The notes: a model not told the origin generated them from the letters alone. Positions 49,999 to 59,399 are shown, numbered from the stretch's first letter. The stretch is DNA of 59,550 nucleotides from Clostridia bacterium (GCA_017517135.1 JAFXAK010000033.1:1-59550), one strand, 5' to 3'. A program made the numbers and translations.

Positions 49999-50206
49999 GG
50001 GTGCCGACGCTTAAAGCGTGTACGGTTTTGGAAGACAAAAATTAATTTTTGTTTTTCAAAACTGCTTGGCACCTGAAATTCTAAAAATTTTGGTGTAGCG
50101 AGGTGTTTTGAGTCGCCGACATACTCGCGTATTTCAAGACGAAAAAACGCATTGATACGCCGAAATTTTTAAATTTAAGGCGTACAGGGTTTGAGTGTCG
50201 GTACCC
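49999..50206. repeat. 208-bp inverted-repeat element between yebC-like gene and lgt
   Basis: GGGTGCCGACGCTTAAAGCG (from 49999) is imperfectly complementary to the end at 50181-50206 (CGTACAGGGTTTGAGTGTCG, then GTACCC). It fills almost exactly the gap between the two genes, reaching the lgt ribosome binding site. The interior is AT-rich with short inverted stretches such as AAAATTAATTTTT and AAATTTTTAAATTT. Either a MITE or a structured RNA between co-oriented genes. Confidence 0.6.
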
Positions 50207-50208
50207 TT

Positions 50209-50943
50209 TTACTCGTAATCGTCTTCATTCTCCCAGTTGTGCCATACTGCCTGAATATCGTCGTTATCTTCAAACATTTCGAGCATCTTACCCATAGCGG
50301 TGATATCGTCACCTTCAAGACGGGTATATGTGGAGGGCACATATTCAGCCTGAGCTGAAACAACAGTATAGCCTGCCTTTGTGAGTGCTTCGCCGACATC
50401 TGCAACAGCGTGTACATCTGTGCGGATATCGAAAACACCCTCATCGGGGATAACATCGTCTGCACCTGCTTCGAGTGCATCCTCCATAATCTTGTCCTCG
50501 TCAACATCCTCTGCATCAACAAGAACAACACCCTGACGGGTAAACATAAACATAACCGAGCCCTGCTGTCCCATATTTCCGCCGTATTTGTCGAAATAGT
50601 GACGGACATCGCCTGCTGTTCTGTTTCTGTTGTCTGTGAGTGCTTCAACAACAACAGCAACACCGCAGGGGCCGTAGCCCTCGTAGATTATCTCTTCATA
50701 GTTGTCTGCATTCGTGTCGCCTGCAGCCTTTTTGATGATTCTTTCAATGTTATCGTTGGGCACATTGTTAGCCTTAGCCTTTGCAATAACATCCTTGAGC
50801 TTTGAGTTGCCCGCAGGATCGGGACCGCCCTCTCTTACCGCAACTGCAATTTCTCTGCCGATTTTTGTAAAGATTTTAGCTCTCGCATTATCGGTCTTTT
50901 CCTTTTTTCTCTTAATGGTACTCCATTTGGAATGTCCTGACAT
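50209..50943 (-). CDS. YebC/PmpR family regulator
   Basis: 244 residues, YebC/TACO1 family. MSGHSKWSTIKRKKEKTDNARAKIFTKIGREI opens the protein, with GGPDPAGNSKL and NVPNDNIERIIKKAAG following, all diagnostic. The end is acidic (WENEDDYE). Members act as transcription regulators in some bacteria and as translation activators in mitochondria and some bacteria. ATG at 50943 has AAAGGATG upstream. Confidence 0.94.
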   Translation of the reverse strand: MSGHSKWSTIKRKKEKTDNARAKIFTKIGREIAVAVREGGPDPAGNSKLKDVIAKAKANNVPNDNIERIIKKAAGDTNADNYEEIIYEGYGPCGVAVVVEALTDNRNRTAGDVRHYFDKYGGNMGQQGSVMFMFTRQGVVLVDAEDVDEDKIMEDALEAGADDVIPDEGVFDIRTDVHAVADVGEALTKAGYTVVSAQAEYVPSTYTRLEGDDITAMGKMLEMFEDNDDIQAVWHNWENEDDYE

Positions 50944-51275
50944 AAAAAACATCCTTTCAGTATTTTTCAAACAATTTCTACAACATAAAATTTTAACACG
51001 AAAATCCTTTTAAGTCAATATATACACAGATATAATATACTTGATTGATTTTAAGATTTTTAGATTAAATGTCAGAACCACATTAGTTATAAAAAATAAC
51101 AGGATTTGTATCAGAAATAAATTTATGCTGTTGTGTCAGGTTTAAATGTCCAAAAACAAAAAAACCTTCTTGATACAACAATAAAATAAATCTTCGTGTA
51201 ATTTATTGTTGTGTGTTTGTATTTTTTATGATATTATATATATACTAATTTGTTACTTTGTTTAAGAGGTGTACT
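50944..51275. other. AT-rich intergenic region before the defence block
   Basis: About 330 bases with no gene. It is much richer in A/T than the flanks and marks the border between housekeeping genes and the restriction-modification block. AACAATAAAATAAA and TTTATTGTTGTG (about 51177 and 51211) form an imperfect inverted repeat upstream of the HTH gene. Candidate -10 elements (TATTAT, 51234-51239) lie about 35 nt before the start. Confidence 0.5.
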
Positions 51276-51494
51276 ATGGCTGTATGTTATAATAAATTAT
51301 GGAAACTTCTTATTGATAAAAATATGAAGAAAAAAGAACTCGGCAAAGCAGCCGGAATAAGCAATACCTTAATTGCAAAGCTTGGGAAAAATGAAAATGT
51401 CACAGTTGAAGTTTTGGTCAAAATATGTGCGGCTCTTGATTGCAAGATAGACGATATTATGGAATTGATTCCTGATGAGAAGCAAGCGATATAA
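51276..51494 (+). CDS. Small XRE HTH protein, probable restriction-modification control protein
   Basis: 72 residues, one HTH domain: NKLWKLLIDKNMKKKELGKA, then AGISNTLIAKLGKNENVTVE and ICAALDCKIDDIMELIP. Size and place, 15 nt before the methyltransferase gene, match C proteins that time expression of restriction-modification genes. ATG at 51276 with AAGAGGTG upstream. Regulation is inferred from position. Confidence 0.83.
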   Translation: MAVCYNKLWKLLIDKNMKKKELGKAAGISNTLIAKLGKNENVTVEVLVKICAALDCKIDDIMELIPDEKQAI

Positions 51495-51509
51495 GGAAAG
51501 GATATTAAA

Positions 51510-54107
51510 ATGAAAACATTAAATAAGCCTACATATATTAGTTTGTTTAGTAGCGCCGGTATCGGTTGTTACGGATTCAAGTTAGAGGGGTTCGAGTGTA
51601 TTGCCACCAATGAACTTATAACAAGAAGATTAGAAATCCAAAAATTTAATAAAAAGTGCAAATACGAGAGTGGATATATTTGCGGTGATATTACAGAAGA
51701 ATGCACAAAAAATGCACTTTATGATCAAATCTCTCTTTGGAAGAAAAAAGAGGGGCTTTCTCGCGTTGATGTTGTTGTTGCTACCCCTCCCTGTCAAGGT
51801 ATGTCTGTTGCCAATCACAAAAAGAGTGAAACTGAAATTATTCGTAACTCCTTGGTCATTGAATCCATTAAAATCATTAAGCAGATAAATCCTCGTTTCT
51901 TTATTTTTGAGAATGTACCTGCTTTTATGAAAACAATCTGCACAGATATTGATGGTGAACACAAGACTATTGCTGATGCAATTGAGAATAATTTAGGACA
52001 GGCATATTCCTATACATCCCGTGTGATTAATTTCAAAAACTTTGGTGCATGTTCAAGCCGTCAGCGAACGGTTGTTATCGGTGTGTCAAAAGATTTTGCT
52101 GATGAGGTTTCTCCGATAGAGTTATATCCCGACCTACTCGAGGAACGCACATTAAGAGAAGTAATTGGTGATTTGAAGCCCTTAAAAAAATTTGGTGAAA
52201 TAGAAGAAAGTGATATTTATCATTCTTTCAGACTTTATCCCGAACATATGAGAGCGTGGATCTCAGATATAAAAGAGGGACAATCTGCATTTGATAATGT
52301 AGACGATTCTAAAAAGCCGCATCGTATAGTCGATGGCAAAATAGTTATCAATCAACGAAAAAATGCAGATAAATATACCCGCCAATATTGGGATAAAGTG
52401 GGCCCTTGTATCCATACAAGAAATGACCAGTTAGCAAGTCAGAACACAGTTCATCCTTGTGACGATAGAGTTTTCAGTATAAGAGAGCTTATGCTTATGA
52501 TGACTGTTCCTTGTTCATTTAAGTGGGTGGAAACCGATCTTGATATTTTAAATGGTCTATCTATTGAGCAAAAGAGAGCTTTCTTGAAGAAAGAAGAAAT
52601 TAAAATTCGGCAATCTTTAGGTGAAGCGGTCCCTACTGTGATTTTTCAATCAATCGCAAAGAAAATTTTTGAGGCACTGAAACACTCACCGCTTAACACT
52701 GCAACCATTAATAAAGTGGTGTTCTTAAATAAGTTATCCGAAGTTGATAATTTAAAAAACTTTATTGTTAATAATCCTATGAATTTGTCAGCTGCCACAT
52801 TAGGAAAAATCGCAGAAACGGCTAACACAAGTCGTACTGACAATGCAGCATTCTTTACAAGTAAAACTCTTGTTACTGAAATGATGAAAGCATTACCGGA
52901 TATCGAAAAGGATACCGTTCACATTCTCGAACCATCAGTAGGTGTTGGTAATTTTCTCCCTCTTATTATCAAAAAGTTTGAGGGAAAAAGAATAATTCTT
53001 GATGTTGTCGATATTGATGAACACAGCTTGGAAATTGCTGAACTAATCTTAAAAAATTATAACATTCCCGAAAACTGTACAATTAATTATATCCACGATG
53101 ATTTCCTGCTGCATAATTTTGAAGAAAGATATGATTATATAATTGGAAATCCACCTTTTTTCAAAATGAAGTCATCGAACAAACTACTCAATATTTACCG
53201 TCGCAATGCAATTAACAAAGCAACGACAAATATTTGTTCTTTCTTTTTAGACAAGGCAATCAATCTCGGAAATTATGTAGCCTTGGTTTTCCCAAAGTTC
53301 TTGTTGAACACCCCAGAGTTCGCACCTACAAGAAATTATCTCTCGGAAAAGGCTGTCGAGTGTATCATTGACTTTGGCGAAAAAGGATTCCCCGGCGTGC
53401 TCGTAGAGACTTTAGCGATCTTTATTAACAATCTTGTTCGTCCGTCAAACACACGAGTTGCGTCCATTACGCACGGCAAATATATGTCCCAACCCCAAAA
53501 GTATATCTTTGATGATAAACTTCCGTATTGGATTATTTACCGTGATATGCAGTTTGATTCAGTTTGCAAAAAACTTGACTTTAATGTTTTCAAGGTTTTT
53601 AGGGATAGACAAATCACAAATAGTCAGCTTTCTGCTTTGGGAGATATTCGTGTATTAAAATCACGCAATATAAGTGATGACGGAAAAGAAGTTGTTGATT
53701 TAATTGATTATGATTCTTATATTGACTACGATGCATTAAAAGAATTAGCGGTGTTTGAATATTTAGACCGAGATGATGTGTATTTAACACCGAATATGAC
53801 ATATAAGCCTCGTATGATACAAAAGCCTAAAAACTGTGTTGTAAATGGCTCTTTAGCAATCTTAATTCCAAAAAACGATACTATACCAACTGAAAAACAG
53901 ATGGAATACTTCTCTACCGAGGAATATCGTGAGTTTTATCAGATTGCAAGAAATTATCAAACAAGATCATTAAATGTTGATGCTTGTTCAGTTTTCTTCT
54001 ATGGGCTATTAAGAGAGAAAGACAAAAAATTACCTATAATAGAAAAGTTTAATGAGCAGGACAACTCTGCACAACTAACTATCTTTGAGTATATGAAATG
54101 GGGGTAA
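51510..54107 (+). CDS. Fused C5-cytosine / N6-adenine DNA methyltransferase
   Basis: 865 residues with two methyltransferases in one chain. The N-terminal half (about 8-405) is a C5-cytosine enzyme: motif I FSSAGIGCYGFKLEGF, catalytic PPCQG (Cys95), ENV (134-136), motif VIII CSSRQRTVVIGV. The C-terminal half (about 430-865) is an N6-adenine enzyme: FFTSKTLVTEMM, SAM loop LEPSVGVGNF (near 473) and NPPF (547-550), with a variable target-recognition part after it. Enzymes that place m5C on one strand and m6A on the other of an asymmetric site are known for type IIS systems such as Alw26I, Eco31I and Esp3I. An HNH endonuclease gene follows after 3 nt. Confidence 0.93.
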   Translation: MKTLNKPTYISLFSSAGIGCYGFKLEGFECIATNELITRRLEIQKFNKKCKYESGYICGDITEECTKNALYDQISLWKKKEGLSRVDVVVATPPCQGMSVANHKKSETEIIRNSLVIESIKIIKQINPRFFIFENVPAFMKTICTDIDGEHKTIADAIENNLGQAYSYTSRVINFKNFGACSSRQRTVVIGVSKDFADEVSPIELYPDLLEERTLREVIGDLKPLKKFGEIEESDIYHSFRLYPEHMRAWISDIKEGQSAFDNVDDSKKPHRIVDGKIVINQRKNADKYTRQYWDKVGPCIHTRNDQLASQNTVHPCDDRVFSIRELMLMMTVPCSFKWVETDLDILNGLSIEQKRAFLKKEEIKIRQSLGEAVPTVIFQSIAKKIFEALKHSPLNTATINKVVFLNKLSEVDNLKNFIVNNPMNLSAATLGKIAETANTSRTDNAAFFTSKTLVTEMMKALPDIEKDTVHILEPSVGVGNFLPLIIKKFEGKRIILDVVDIDEHSLEIAELILKNYNIPENCTINYIHDDFLLHNFEERYDYIIGNPPFFKMKSSNKLLNIYRRNAINKATTNICSFFLDKAINLGNYVALVFPKFLLNTPEFAPTRNYLSEKAVECIIDFGEKGFPGVLVETLAIFINNLVRPSNTRVASITHGKYMSQPQKYIFDDKLPYWIIYRDMQFDSVCKKLDFNVFKVFRDRQITNSQLSALGDIRVLKSRNISDDGKEVVDLIDYDSYIDYDALKELAVFEYLDRDDVYLTPNMTYKPRMIQKPKNCVVNGSLAILIPKNDTIPTEKQMEYFSTEEYREFYQIARNYQTRSLNVDACSVFFYGLLREKDKKLPIIEKFNEQDNSAQLTIFEYMKWG

Positions 54108-54110
54108 GAT

Positions 54111-55334
54111 ATGTTAACACAACAGGCAATTATTGATTTTTGCAATCAATATGACTATGACATAAGAAAATCAGGCAATGGCAGATGGATTGATCAGAAA
54201 TGTGCAGCCGATGTTGTAACTGTTATTGCGGATTGCGTATATAACTATGCGTTGGAAGATGATGACGGCATATTTACAGCAGCTGACATATGGCACTATA
54301 AATATGCGGTAGAAAATGTAGAGGCAATTTTCAAAAAGCCCGGTGTTGAAAACGAGGCTGCAAAAAATGAGTACGATAAATTCTTTCAACAACCTATGGA
54401 AATGTTTGCTAATGCTCATGTGCTTACCAAAACAAAGCAAGGTAACAGAAATTTCTATCAGGTGAATAATTTTGAGGTGTTAGAATATATTGCGTTGCGT
54501 GAGCGTAATGCTTTATTTTTCCTTAAAACATATATTGAGAAAGTTCTTGTGGACAGTGAATTATATCCCGTTTTCGAAGATTTTTTCAGGCTGCAAACTA
54601 AAGAATCTTATGAAATGGTCAAACGCACTTTTTCCACCTTTATAATCAACAAAACAAATATTAACGGCGTTGTTGAATGTAATCGTATTTTTATTAAAGT
54701 GCTAAATCCATTAGCTTACTTTAAGAATTCTCGTGGTACAGAAAGAGGCAGATTATCCGAGCAAAATATTACATATGATATGCTTATGTATAATCGCAAC
54801 AATTTCAGAGATATATACGCTGATAAGCCTAAAGGTGTCACTAGAAAAGAATATGCCGTTGCCCATCCTGTCGAAGTGAACGAAGCTTACTATCACTATC
54901 AGTCTGTTAAGGCAAAAAGATTCTTGCGATTGTTCAATGATCAAAATCGTGGTGGGCAAACCGAGCATTTTGAAGCAACACATATGTCAGATAAAGCTAT
55001 TCATATGCATCATATTTTCCCGGAAGCTATTTATCCTGAAATCTGTTACTACTTGGAAAATATAATTGCTCTTACACCTACACAACATCTTAATTATGCT
55101 CATCCGGACGGTCACACACAAGAAATTGATGAACAGTATCAGCATTTATTACTTCTTTCTAAGTCGGATAGAATTCACGAGAATTTAACTGATGCCGCAG
55201 CGGAGAAAATATATGAGTTTTCTAATTTCTTGTATGTCCTAAATGTCGGTTTCGAGAACGACGATGTGTTAGATATTGACGATATGGATTTCTGTGCAGT
55301 TATCAACGCAATAAATGTGCATTATGCGGCTTAA
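54111..55334 (+). CDS. HNH-type restriction endonuclease
   Basis: 407 residues. The nuclease site lies at about 298-335: HMHHIFPEAIYPEICYYLEN followed by IIALTPTQHLNYAHP, with His, Asn and His in HNH order. The N-terminal 290 residues should hold DNA recognition; no known domain is recognised there. Starting 3 nt after the dual methyltransferase gene, it is the natural partner. Eco31I is a known type IIS HNH enzyme whose methylation pattern also uses both bases, so a type IIS assignment is reasonable. Recognition site not readable. Confidence 0.85.
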   Translation: MLTQQAIIDFCNQYDYDIRKSGNGRWIDQKCAADVVTVIADCVYNYALEDDDGIFTAADIWHYKYAVENVEAIFKKPGVENEAAKNEYDKFFQQPMEMFANAHVLTKTKQGNRNFYQVNNFEVLEYIALRERNALFFLKTYIEKVLVDSELYPVFEDFFRLQTKESYEMVKRTFSTFIINKTNINGVVECNRIFIKVLNPLAYFKNSRGTERGRLSEQNITYDMLMYNRNNFRDIYADKPKGVTRKEYAVAHPVEVNEAYYHYQSVKAKRFLRLFNDQNRGGQTEHFEATHMSDKAIHMHHIFPEAIYPEICYYLENIIALTPTQHLNYAHPDGHTQEIDEQYQHLLLLSKSDRIHENLTDAAAEKIYEFSNFLYVLNVGFENDDVLDIDDMDFCAVINAINVHYAA

Positions 55335-55352
55335 TTTTTGGAGGAAATACTT

Positions 55353-55760
55353 ATGGTAAATTTAGTATGGAGAAAAGACGATAGCATTGGGTTGGAATTT
55401 GAAAGTGAATCTGAATATTTTGAGACATTGGGTTTTTTAGCAAAAGATTCTCGCCCTATTGATATTTTTACACACGAAAATCAACGAAGCGGCGCACGTG
55501 CTTACCAAGGGAAATTACGATTAAAAACTTCTGAGAATATCCCAGCATCTTTAGCTTGGGCTTTTGAACAATCGAATGATGATAGAGTAAGTGTTTCTGA
55601 TTATGTTGATAATTTGGTTCATTGTCATGCTTTCACAAAATTTGTTGATCCTACTGGACTACAATATACTTATCATATCTATCCTGAATCACTTGAGGCT
55701 GTTAGAAATACCGTACCATTACGGTTCTTAATGGATTTTGATAGAGGATATAATTTATAA
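55353..55760 (+). CDS. Hypothetical protein in restriction-modification operon
   Basis: 135 residues, soluble, acidic. ATG at 55353 has GGAGG upstream, 18 nt after the endonuclease gene. Beta-rich N-terminus (LVWRKDDSIGLEFESESEYF) and HCHAFTKFVDPTGLQYTYHIYP in the second half. I do not recognise a family. Position suggests a helper or specificity factor for the endonuclease, or an unrelated passenger. Confidence 0.65.
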   Translation: MVNLVWRKDDSIGLEFESESEYFETLGFLAKDSRPIDIFTHENQRSGARAYQGKLRLKTSENIPASLAWAFEQSNDDRVSVSDYVDNLVHCHAFTKFVDPTGLQYTYHIYPESLEAVRNTVPLRFLMDFDRGYNL

Positions 55761-55917
55761 ATAGCGAAGTTACAAAACTGTGATAAATTTCACAGATAAA
55801 TAAAAACAAAATATTATTATCTATTCCTAGAATGTGTAATTAAAGCTCAAGTAACTACATATAATATTTGTGATTTTACATATTGTGGGAGGTAATATCG
55901 TGAGAAAGGTGATAAGA

Positions 55918-56979
55918 ATGAAAGGTTTTGATTCAACAACATATACAGTAAATGATTTTTTGGAGTGGTATGAGCGTAAACAATTGGTATTATCGCCTAA
56001 ATTTCAAAGACGCTCTGTTTGGAAAGATGTAGCTAAGTCATTTTTAATTGATAGTATTTTAAGGGACAAGCCTCTCCCTAAAATATTTATTCGCCAAATA
56101 ACTGATATAAGAAATAGAACAACGATCAGAGAAGTCGTAGATGGACAGCAACGATTGAGAACTATTATGGATTTTATTAATGACGGCTTTAAAGTGAAGA
56201 GAGTCCATAACAATGAACACGGAGAAAAATTTTTCTCGCAGCTAGATGAAGAAGCTCAGAGCACAATATTGACATATAAATTTTCTGTCGACACTCTAAT
56301 TGGTGTTGAAGATAGTGATATAATGGATATATTCGCTCGACTAAACACATATACAACTCCTTTGAATAAACAAGAACTGATAAATGCAGAGTTTTACGGC
56401 TATTTTAAACAGTTGGTATATGGTGTCAGTTACAAATATAATAAGTTTTGGATAGATAATAAAATCTTTACTGAATATCAAACAATGCGAATGAATGAGG
56501 TCGAGTTAACAGCTGACATTTTCATCGCATTTATTGATGGTATTCAAAATAGAAAGATTATTAAAAACTATTACAAAAAATATGACGACTCTTTTGATGA
56601 ACGTGATATTCTAGAAGAGCGTTTTGATGAAACAATTTCTCTTATAACAAAAGTATTTGGAGAAACCTTAAAAAAATCTAATTACAAAAAACCAGCACTT
56701 TTCTATGCATTGTTCCTTGCTCTTTACAATATCAAGTATGATATTCCCAATATAAATAATATGACACATATTCAAGAAGAAATATCGGATAAAACTATAT
56801 CAAAAATCAAAATTTGTCTTGATAGAATTGAAGAAATCATAAATACAGAAGCGGAGGATCTAAACAAAGAACAACTAGAATTTGTTACTTCTATTTCTAG
56901 AGCAACATCAGATGCTGAGTCGAGAAAAAAGAGAACACAATTTATGGTAAAAGAGATAGGCAAAGTTCTTGCCGAATAA
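55918..56979 (+). CDS. DUF262 (GmrSD-type) protein
   Basis: 353 residues. The DUF262 domain (ParB/Srx-like fold, NTPase-linked in GmrS) occupies about 1-200: LSPKFQRRSVWKDVAKSFLIDSIL, PLPKIFIRQ, and the hallmark DGQQRLRT (75-82). FARLNTYTTPLNKQELINAEF is also typical. No DUF1524/HNH (GmrD) domain follows: the protein ends soon after a helical segment. A GTG at 55900 with a GGGAGGT site would add six residues. Pairs with the HEPN-like gene 14 nt downstream, and probably forms its own defence unit with a promoter after 55760. Confidence 0.85.
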   Translation: MKGFDSTTYTVNDFLEWYERKQLVLSPKFQRRSVWKDVAKSFLIDSILRDKPLPKIFIRQITDIRNRTTIREVVDGQQRLRTIMDFINDGFKVKRVHNNEHGEKFFSQLDEEAQSTILTYKFSVDTLIGVEDSDIMDIFARLNTYTTPLNKQELINAEFYGYFKQLVYGVSYKYNKFWIDNKIFTEYQTMRMNEVELTADIFIAFIDGIQNRKIIKNYYKKYDDSFDERDILEERFDETISLITKVFGETLKKSNYKKPALFYALFLALYNIKYDIPNINNMTHIQEEISDKTISKIKICLDRIEEIINTEAEDLNKEQLEFVTSISRATSDAESRKKRTQFMVKEIGKVLAE

Positions 56980-56993
56980 GAGGAGATATTCAA

Positions 56994-57614
56994 ATGAAAA
57001 CTATCCTCGATATATACAATGAATTTAATCAAACTTTCATCGAAACTAATCAAGTTTTAGCTGACTCCAATTTTTTATATCAAAATGGAGCTCAGCACGA
57101 GGGCACGGTTTTTAGTCAAAAAATATATAATCAAATAATTGAACATTGTTTTATGCGAGTTTTTCTTGCTTGGGAGAATTTTTTAGAAGATGCTTTTGTT
57201 TCGTATTTATGCAATGAAGAAGACCTGCAAGGTGTACATTATAATCGATACGCCGAACCTGTTGATGAGGAGCATGCGTATGGAATGCTGAAAGGCACAA
57301 AACAATATCCGGATTGGACTAATGTAAATAATGTTAATATTCTCTCTGATTTGTTTTTTGAAAAGTCTGGACCATTCAATCTTTTGTTAAGTAACCCGGT
57401 AGAGTTTCAACATATGAAAACAATCAGAAACAGAATATCGCATATATCAAAACAAAGCATACATGCTTTTAATAAATTTACAAGTTCGCAAATTGCAAAG
57501 AGCAACTTAACTGCCGCAATTTTTTTGTCAACAATAAAATGTGGCAGTACGACCTTTTATTCATTTTATACAGATATTATAAAATCGTATGTTGATGCTA
57601 TTTGTAACAGGTAA
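56994..57614 (+). CDS. HEPN-domain protein (MAE_28990-like), candidate RNase toxin
   Basis: 206 residues, mostly helical. The key motif is RNRISH (R145-x4-H150), the Rx4-6H site of HEPN ribonucleases. FMRVFLAWENFLEDAFVSYL (about 53-72) and the spacing fit MAE_28990/MAE_18760-type HEPN proteins, which are known neighbours of DUF262 genes. The ATG at 56994 has AGAGGAG upstream. Likely effector of the DUF262 pair; activity inferred. Confidence 0.8.
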   Translation: MKTILDIYNEFNQTFIETNQVLADSNFLYQNGAQHEGTVFSQKIYNQIIEHCFMRVFLAWENFLEDAFVSYLCNEEDLQGVHYNRYAEPVDEEHAYGMLKGTKQYPDWTNVNNVNILSDLFFEKSGPFNLLLSNPVEFQHMKTIRNRISHISKQSIHAFNKFTSSQIAKSNLTAAIFLSTIKCGSTTFYSFYTDIIKSYVDAICNR

Positions 57615-57657
57615 TTATTGAAAGTGTTTTTATAATAATTGGGAATTTATAAGTATG

Positions 57658-57694
57658 AAAAAAATAAACAGATTTTATGCTGTTTATTTTTTTA
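57658..57694. terminator. Terminator closing the defence block
   Basis: AAAAAATAAACAG and CTGTTTATTTTTTT form a 13-bp stem with an 8-nt loop. Confidence 0.85.
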
Positions 57695-57789
57695 TAGAAT
57701 TCTTATGACTTGACAGACAGGTATATGCTATACTTGATTTGGTCAAGAAAAACTGATATGATATTAAGTGCAGATGGGAAGTGATAAAT

Positions 57790-57969
57790 ATGCTCAAATC
57801 CAACTGCGAAATGTGCCGCAATTATGAATACGATGAAGAATATGATTCCTATGTGTGCTCGGTTGACCTTGATATGGACGAGGCGGAGCATTTTATGAAC
57901 TATTCCTTTAAGTCCTGCCCGTACTACACACCGGGGGATGAATATACTATTGTCAGAAAACAAAACTGA
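57790..57969 (+). CDS. DUF6472 family small cysteine protein
   Basis: 59 residues with four cysteines: CEMCRNYEYDEEYDSYVC, then FKSCPYY and GDEYTIVRKQ. This matches the DUF6472 family, small proteins in Clostridia. The cysteines suggest metal or redox binding. ATG at 57790 follows GGGAAG; the in-frame GTG at 57781 is less likely. Ends 10 nt before the oxidoreductase gene and probably works with it. Confidence 0.85.
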   Translation: MLKSNCEMCRNYEYDEEYDSYVCSVDLDMDEAEHFMNYSFKSCPYYTPGDEYTIVRKQN

Positions 57970-57979
57970 GGAGAAATAT

Positions 57980-59386
57980 ATGAAAACAGATGTTGTTATC
58001 GTGGGTGCCGGTCCTGCCGGTATATTTACCGCACTCGAAATGCTGAGAAAGGGAAGCAGAAAAAAAATTGTAATCGTTGAAAAGGGCAAGGCTATAGAAA
58101 AGAGAAGCTGTCCGAAAAAGAAAACGAAGCAATGCGTTAACTGCAAGCCAAACTGCCATATAACAACGGGCTTTTCGGGCGCAGGTGCGTTTTCGGACGG
58201 TAAGCTGTCGTTAAGCTACGAGGTAGGCGGAGATTTACCCTCACTCATAGGCGAAATGTACGCTCAGGAAATGATAAATTACACCGACTCAATCTACCTT
58301 GAATTCGGTGCAGACACCCGCATTGAGGGCATAAATGCTTCGGACGAGGTAAAGGACATAAGAAAAAGAGCCATTCAGGCAGGCTTAAAGCTTGTTGACT
58401 GTCCGATAAGACATTTAGGCACGGAAAAAGCTCAGGAATTGTATTACGCTATTGAACAGTATCTTCTGAACAACGGGGTTGAAATAATATTTGACTGCGA
58501 ATGTACGGGAATACTGCTTGATAATGAAAATGTGAAGTGTCTCGGTATTGTTGCAAGGGAAAACGGCAAGGACGAATTCACCGTTGAAGCTGATACTACC
58601 ATTATCGCAACAGGCAGACGAGGTGCAGACTGGCTTGAAAAAATCTGCGCACAGCACAACATTGCACATCAGCCGGGCACGGTTGATATAGGTGTTCGAG
58701 TTGAGGTCAGAAACGAGGTTATGGAAACAGTAAACAAGGCCTTGTACGAATCGAAGCTCATAGGTTATCCCAGACCTTTCAAGAATAAAGTCCGTACATT
58801 CTGTCAGAATCCGGGCGGCTTTGTAAGTCAGGAGAATTACGATAATGACCTCGCGGTTGTAAACGGACATTCATATAAGGAATTAAAGTCCGACAACACA
58901 AACCTTGCAATTCTTTGCTCACACAATTTCAGCACACCCTTCAATCAGCCTATAGAATACGCGCAGAAGGTTGGCGAGCTTACGAATATGCTTGCAAACG
59001 GACACATTCTCGTTCAGCGCTTCGGTGACATCTTAGACGGCAAACGCACATGGGCAAAGGAATTGGCACAGTCGAATCTCCGCCCCACGCTCCCCGATGC
59101 AGTCCCCGGAGACATCACAGCCGCAATGCCCTACAGAGCAATGACAAATATCATAAATTTCATTCAGGCAATGGACCATGTAGTACCGGGTTTTGCCTCA
59201 TACGAAACCCTTTTATATTCCCCCGAGCTTAAATTCTATTCCAACAGAATAAAAATGGACGACCGGCTCAACACAAGCGTTAAAGGACTTCATTGCTTAG
59301 GAGATTCCTCAGGCTGGACAAGAGGCCTTATGATGGCTTCTGTTATGGGCGTTATTATGGGACGGATCATTGCCCAAACAGAATAA
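57980..59386 (+). CDS. NAD(P)/FAD-dependent oxidoreductase
   Basis: 468 residues. FAD-binding GAGPAG is in the N-terminal VVIVGAGPAGIFTALEM; IVEKGKAIEKRSCP follows the beta-alpha-beta unit. A cysteine cluster CPKKKTKQCVNCKPNCH (about 54-70) and TTGFSGAGAFSDGKL mark the uncharacterised dehydrogenase group. The second nucleotide motif ATGRRGADW and the C-terminal GDSSGWTRGLMMASVMG close it. Substrate unknown. ATG at 57980 with GAGGAG upstream, co-transcribed with the DUF6472 gene. Confidence 0.9.
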   Translation: MKTDVVIVGAGPAGIFTALEMLRKGSRKKIVIVEKGKAIEKRSCPKKKTKQCVNCKPNCHITTGFSGAGAFSDGKLSLSYEVGGDLPSLIGEMYAQEMINYTDSIYLEFGADTRIEGINASDEVKDIRKRAIQAGLKLVDCPIRHLGTEKAQELYYAIEQYLLNNGVEIIFDCECTGILLDNENVKCLGIVARENGKDEFTVEADTTIIATGRRGADWLEKICAQHNIAHQPGTVDIGVRVEVRNEVMETVNKALYESKLIGYPRPFKNKVRTFCQNPGGFVSQENYDNDLAVVNGHSYKELKSDNTNLAILCSHNFSTPFNQPIEYAQKVGELTNMLANGHILVQRFGDILDGKRTWAKELAQSNLRPTLPDAVPGDITAAMPYRAMTNIINFIQAMDHVVPGFASYETLLYSPELKFYSNRIKMDDRLNTSVKGLHCLGDSSGWTRGLMMASVMGVIMGRIIAQTE

Positions 59387-59399
59387 ACCAACTAAGGGG

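Noticed and set aside
51276-57614. BREX, DISARM or type I restriction system
   Set aside because: No PglX/PglZ, helicase or HsdS/HsdR components are present; the parts fit a type II-like system plus a separate DUF262-HEPN pair.
57710-57734. Promoter TTGACA/TATACT before the DUF6472 gene
   Set aside because: Spacing of 13 bp is too short for a standard promoter; not listed as a feature.
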